16,518 bases of DNA from positions 1 to 16,518 of the forward strand of contig JALTGJ010000494.1 in the NCBI GenBank assembly GCA_027077185.1, written 5' to 3'. The stretch is from Spirochaetales bacterium. Its GTDB lineage: Bacteria > Spirochaetota > Spirochaetia > B11-G9. The notes beneath the pieces are model-generated. The model saw nothing but the letters and a program-made list of their open reading frames with translations, was not told the origin of the DNA and did no database searches. Of the stretch, positions 13,898 through 16,518 are shown one piece after another (within the stretch, counting starts at the first letter, position 1; the number at the start of each line of letters is the position of its first letter). The translations under genes and the position numbers were made by a program.

Positions 13898-15038
13898 CTG
13901 CATTCTCCAATAATATTTTTTTATTTCTGGATAAATTCAAAAGCAGGCCGCACATTATAAAGGTAACTATAACAGAAGAACCCCCATGTGAAAAAAACGG
14001 AAGAGGAATACCGGTTACAGGAATAATTCCTGAAACAACAGCCATATTTATCAAAGCCTGATAAAGTATACTGGTAGTCAATCCAAAGGAAAGAAAATAT
14101 GCAAATAGATTTTTATCTTTAAATTTTAAAGCTAAAGAATACCCTCTTACAGAAAGAGCCAGGAACAGTGCTATTATGAAAGCAACTCCCAATACACCAG
14201 CTTCTTCACCAATAACTGCAAAAATAAAATCGGAATGCGCTTCCGGTAACCCTCCCAGCTTTTGAGAACCAAGTCCAATTCCTGTCCCCCAAAATCCACC
14301 ATGGGAAAGAGCCCGTCTGGCAGATAAAATCTGATAACCCGCATTGGAAGGATCACTGGAAGGATCAAGGAACGAAATAACCCTTCTTACTCTGTGTTCT
14401 TTTGAAAACAGAAGAATAAGTCCAAAGGGTATAATCGCAGTAAATATAAAAACAAAATAACCATATTTCACACCTGCAACATAAAAAATTGACAAAGAAA
14501 TAATCATAAGAAAGGCGGCTGTTGAAAAATCATTCTGAGCAATAATAAGCGCTGTAAAAACAGATACTATTACAAGAGGAGGCAGCACACTATTAATAAA
14601 GTCATGTATCTTTTTCTGTTTTTTCCCAAAAATACTTGCAAGATACAAAATTATTGTCAATTTCACAAACTCTGAGGGCTGAAAAGACATCCCGGAAACA
14701 ACAATCCACCGACGTCCACCCAGCATTTCACGTCCAATTCCCGGAACAAAAGTTGCCAGCATTAAAATAAAACTTACAAGAAGAAGTACCGGAATAAGGT
14801 TTATAATAACAGAGAGGGGAATTCTGGAGACTATAAATGCAAAAAATGATCCTGAGATCATAAATATAAACTGCCGGCTTAGAAAGTACCATGAGTCACC
14901 GAATTTATAGTTTCCATAATAATAGGAAGCAGAAAATAATGCAGACAAACCTACACCAGCCAGTAATACTATCAGAAGAGTTAAAATAAAGTCTCCGGAA
15001 TTATGTTCAATTTTTTCTGCAGAAAAATTATAGTTCAT
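13890..15038 (-). CDS. ftsW: Septal peptidoglycan glycosyltransferase FtsW (SEDS family)
   Basis: 382 aa with about ten membrane helices. SEDS signatures are clear: GREMLGGRRWIVVSGMSFQP then SEFVKL at about 103-126, AQNDFSTAAF at 167-176, RRVISFLDPSSDPSNAGYQI at 218-237, a large extracytoplasmic loop with GLPEAHSDFIFAVIGEE at 263-279 (the conserved Asp of this loop is the catalytic candidate), and IPVTGIPLPFFSHGGSS at 339-355. FtsW polymerises lipid II at the septum with its cognate class b PBP. The ATG at 15038 overlaps the mraY stop by one base (TAATG), with little Shine-Dalgarno, so it is translated by coupling. An upstream in-frame extension to 15095 lies wholly within mraY and is rejected. 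FtsW rather than RodA is inferred from division-cluster context; murD and murG, usual neighbours elsewhere, are absent. Confidence 0.95.
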   Translation of the reverse strand: MNYNFSAEKIEHNSGDFILTLLIVLLAGVGLSALFSASYYYGNYKFGDSWYFLSRQFIFMISGSFFAFIVSRIPLSVIINLIPVLLLVSFILMLATFVPGIGREMLGGRRWIVVSGMSFQPSEFVKLTIILYLASIFGKKQKKIHDFINSVLPPLVIVSVFTALIIAQNDFSTAAFLMIISLSIFYVAGVKYGYFVFIFTAIIPFGLILLFSKEHRVRRVISFLDPSSDPSNAGYQILSARRALSHGGFWGTGIGLGSQKLGGLPEAHSDFIFAVIGEEAGVLGVAFIIALFLALSVRGYSLALKFKDKNLFAYFLSFGLTTSILYQALINMAVVSGIIPVTGIPLPFFSHGGSSVIVTFIMCGLLLNLSRNKKILLENAVE

Positions 15039-16117
15039 TATTGTATCTTTAGAGTAGAGAGACTTAAAATTGCAAAAAGGCCGCCTATAATCCAAAACCT
15101 AATTACAATCTTACTCTCTGCCCACCCCTTTAATTCAAAATGGTGATGCAATGGAGCCATCTTAAAAACTCTTTTACCTGTAAGTTTAAATGAAACTACC
15201 TGTATTATTACAGAAACTGCTTCCAGAACAAAAACGCCTCCGATTATAATTACTAAAATTTCTTTCTTTGTTAAAAGAGCAAGCACACCTATAGTACCAC
15301 CAAGGGAAAGACTCCCCGTATCTCCCATAAACATTTCTGCAGGATGGGTATTGTACCATAAAAATCCTACACTTGCGCCAACAAGGGCAAAACTTAGAAC
15401 CATCAGTTCGCCGCTGTCACCAATGTACGGAATTTGCAGATACTCTGCATAATCCACTCTTCCTGTAAGATAAGTTATTATCCCCATCGAAAGGCCCACT
15501 AATATAACCAGCCCCGAAGCCAGGCCGTCCAGACCATCTGTTAAATTTACAGCATTAGAAAAACCGACTAGGAGAATTACTGCAAAAGGAATATACATAA
15601 CAGATAAATTAAGAACAGGATACTTAAAAAAGGGCAAGTACAGCAAAGTAGCATATCCTGAATCCTCAAAATAAATAATTAATACAATTATTAACGACAC
15701 AAGCACCTGAGCCGAAAACTTAAACCTTGCCTGAAGCCCTTCCGAACTATGCCTGAACACCTTAAGATAATCATCCACAAATCCAATAAGACCAAAACCC
15801 ACCAGAGAAAGAAGTGACACCCAGGTATAATAGTTTCCAAGATCCTGCCATAGAAGCACAGAAATAATAACAGCAATTAATATAAGGATACCTCCCATTG
15901 TTGGAGTACCCGATTTTATTAAATGCGTCTGAGGACCATCCTCCCTAATTTCCTGACCTGCTTTCCTTTTTTTTAGAGCCCTTATTAGAAAGGGTCCAAA
16001 AATAAAAGAAATTAATAGTGATGTTACAGCAGCATATGCGGCTCTGAAGGTTATATACTGAAAAATATTTAAAAATGAAAATTTATCAACAAAGGGAAGA
16101 AGAAGTTCTTTAAACAC
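15038..16117 (-). CDS. mraY: Phospho-MurNAc-pentapeptide translocase MraY (GTG start)
   Basis: 359 aa, essentially the E. coli length of 360. A polytopic membrane enzyme with about ten helices. Catalytic and signature segments are all visible: the DDY motif at 115-117 (FVDDYLKVFR), NAVNLTDGLDGLA at 188-200 with the Mg-binding Asp, NTHPAEMFMGDTGSL at 256-270, and the HHH triad at 324-326 (MAPLHHHFELKGW). It transfers phospho-MurNAc-pentapeptide from UDP to undecaprenyl phosphate to make lipid I, the first membrane step of peptidoglycan synthesis. The start is a GTG at 16117 with AAGGAG 7 nt upstream. It overlaps murF by 8 bp, and the N-terminus then aligns with family members that begin close to the FRAAYAA motif. 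It supplies precursor to FtsW, encoded next. Confidence 0.98.
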   Translation of the reverse strand: MFKELLLPFVDKFSFLNIFQYITFRAAYAAVTSLLISFIFGPFLIRALKKRKAGQEIREDGPQTHLIKSGTPTMGGILILIAVIISVLLWQDLGNYYTWVSLLSLVGFGLIGFVDDYLKVFRHSSEGLQARFKFSAQVLVSLIIVLIIYFEDSGYATLLYLPFFKYPVLNLSVMYIPFAVILLVGFSNAVNLTDGLDGLASGLVILVGLSMGIITYLTGRVDYAEYLQIPYIGDSGELMVLSFALVGASVGFLWYNTHPAEMFMGDTGSLSLGGTIGVLALLTKKEILVIIIGGVFVLEAVSVIIQVVSFKLTGKRVFKMAPLHHHFELKGWAESKIVIRFWIIGGLFAILSLSTLKIQ

Positions 16118-16518
16118 CGACAGTCTCCTTTGAACTCAAAATTTCATCAGCCAGATTATTCAAACCCATCGATCTTGATCCCTTGAGAAGGAACAGATCA
16201 CCATTCTTCAAAAAATCAACAACCTGTTTTTTAAGTTCGGAATATTCAGATATAAATTTTAAATATTTCGTATTTATGGAATGAGAAGCAGCATTAAAAG
16301 CCTCTTTCATTTCTTTGCCATAAAAATAAATCATATCCGGTTTCAATTCAGCAGCTTTAACACCCACAATTCTATGGATTTCTGAAGAAGAAGAACCCAG
16401 TTCTTTCATAGATCCAAGAACCAGAACAACACGTCCACTCCATTTTAACTTATCTATAAAACTAAAAATTCTATCCATTGACTCTGCATTTGCATTGTAC
16501 GAATCTTCAATTACAGTT
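16110..16518 (-). CDS. murF: UDP-MurNAc-tripeptide:D-Ala-D-Ala ligase MurF (C-terminal part, runs off right edge)
   Basis: About 135 codons of the 3' end are present; the frame is open through base 16517 and continues outside. The segment entering the window reads TVIEDSYNANAESMDRIFSF. DSYNAN followed by a Ser is the MurF signature at the start of the C-terminal ligase domain (commonly DxYNANPxS; here Ala replaces the usual Pro). VVLVLGSMKELGSSSSEIHR follows, the counterpart of the family G-D-M-x-E-L-G block with Ser in place of the Asp. MurF adds D-Ala-D-Ala to UDP-MurNAc-tripeptide in the cytosol, making the substrate of MraY encoded immediately downstream (8 bp overlap). An internal Met at 16478 is not the start, since conserved sequence extends upstream of it. 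Confidence 0.93.
   Translation of the reverse strand, partial: TVIEDSYNANAESMDRIFSFIDKLKWSGRVVLVLGSMKELGSSSSEIHRIVGVKAAELKPDMIYFYGKEMKEAFNAASHSINTKYLKFISEYSELKKQVVDFLKNGDLFLLKGSRSMGLNNLADEILSSKETVGV
16125..16130 (-). promoter_or_regulatory. Shine-Dalgarno of mraY that fixes a GTG start
   Basis: AAGGAG inside the last codons of murF, 7 nt from the GTG at 16117-16115. There is no in-frame ATG nearby that would keep the family N-terminus. Confidence 0.7.

Noticed and set aside
15038..15095. Longer ftsW reaching 15095
   Set aside because: The extension lies entirely within the mraY 3' end. The TAATG junction at 15038 gives the normal FtsW N-terminus.
1..16518. CRISPR arrays, tRNA or rRNA genes, insertion sequences, prophage
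   Set aside because: No spaced direct repeats, cloverleaf, rRNA-like block or transposase was seen. The two tyrosine recombinases sit in a conserved housekeeping operon with no flanking integration signatures.

Overview
The window is a single, tightly packed minus-strand gene train with no gene on the plus strand, so it is transcribed from the right edge to the left. Read in that direction it runs murF (3' part) - mraY - ftsW - ftsQ/divIB - ftsA - ftsZ - xerD-like - TPR lipoprotein - dprA - xerC/codV-like - hslV - hslU - flgB - flgC - fliE - fliF - fliG - fliH - fliI (5' end). Base composition is AT-rich by eye.

The organism is most likely a spirochaete of the Treponema/Spirochaeta kind. From memory, the order of a reduced division cluster (murF, mraY, ftsW, divIB, ftsA, ftsZ), then a TPR protein, dprA, hslV, hslU and the flgB operon is that of the Borrelia chromosome. 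The stretch dprA - xerC - hslV - hslU - flgBC-fliEFGHI is also the Bacillus smf - codV - clpQ - clpY - flgB arrangement without topA, trmFO and codY. The lineage call is inference from gene order and protein flavour; no rRNA or other marker is present.

Region by region: 11824-16518 holds lipid-linked peptidoglycan precursor synthesis (MurF, MraY) and the septal machinery (FtsW, FtsQ, FtsA). FtsZ (10509-11681) follows after the largest gap in the window (142 bp), which contains two strong inverted repeats. 7069-10508 carries two tyrosine recombinases that bracket a TPR lipoprotein and DprA. 5084-7038 encodes the HslUV protease. 1-5023 encodes the flagellar proximal rod (FlgB, FlgC), rod/MS-ring adapter (FliE), MS ring (FliF), switch (FliG) and the export ATPase pair (FliH, FliI).

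Almost all junctions are overlaps or gaps of a few bases (ATGA and TAATG overlaps recur), which indicates co-transcription and translational coupling. Only two gaps look able to hold regulation: ftsA-ftsZ (structured RNA candidate) and hslU-flgB (60 bp, with a promoter candidate and a small dyad). At least four genes (fliH, flgB, ftsA, mraY) appear to start with TTG or GTG behind strong Shine-Dalgarno sequences; ftsQ may be a fifth. I see no mobile element, CRISPR, tRNA or rRNA. The protein-coding content is orthodox; the least explained items are the ftsA-ftsZ leader, the TPR lipoprotein and the nearby Xer pair.
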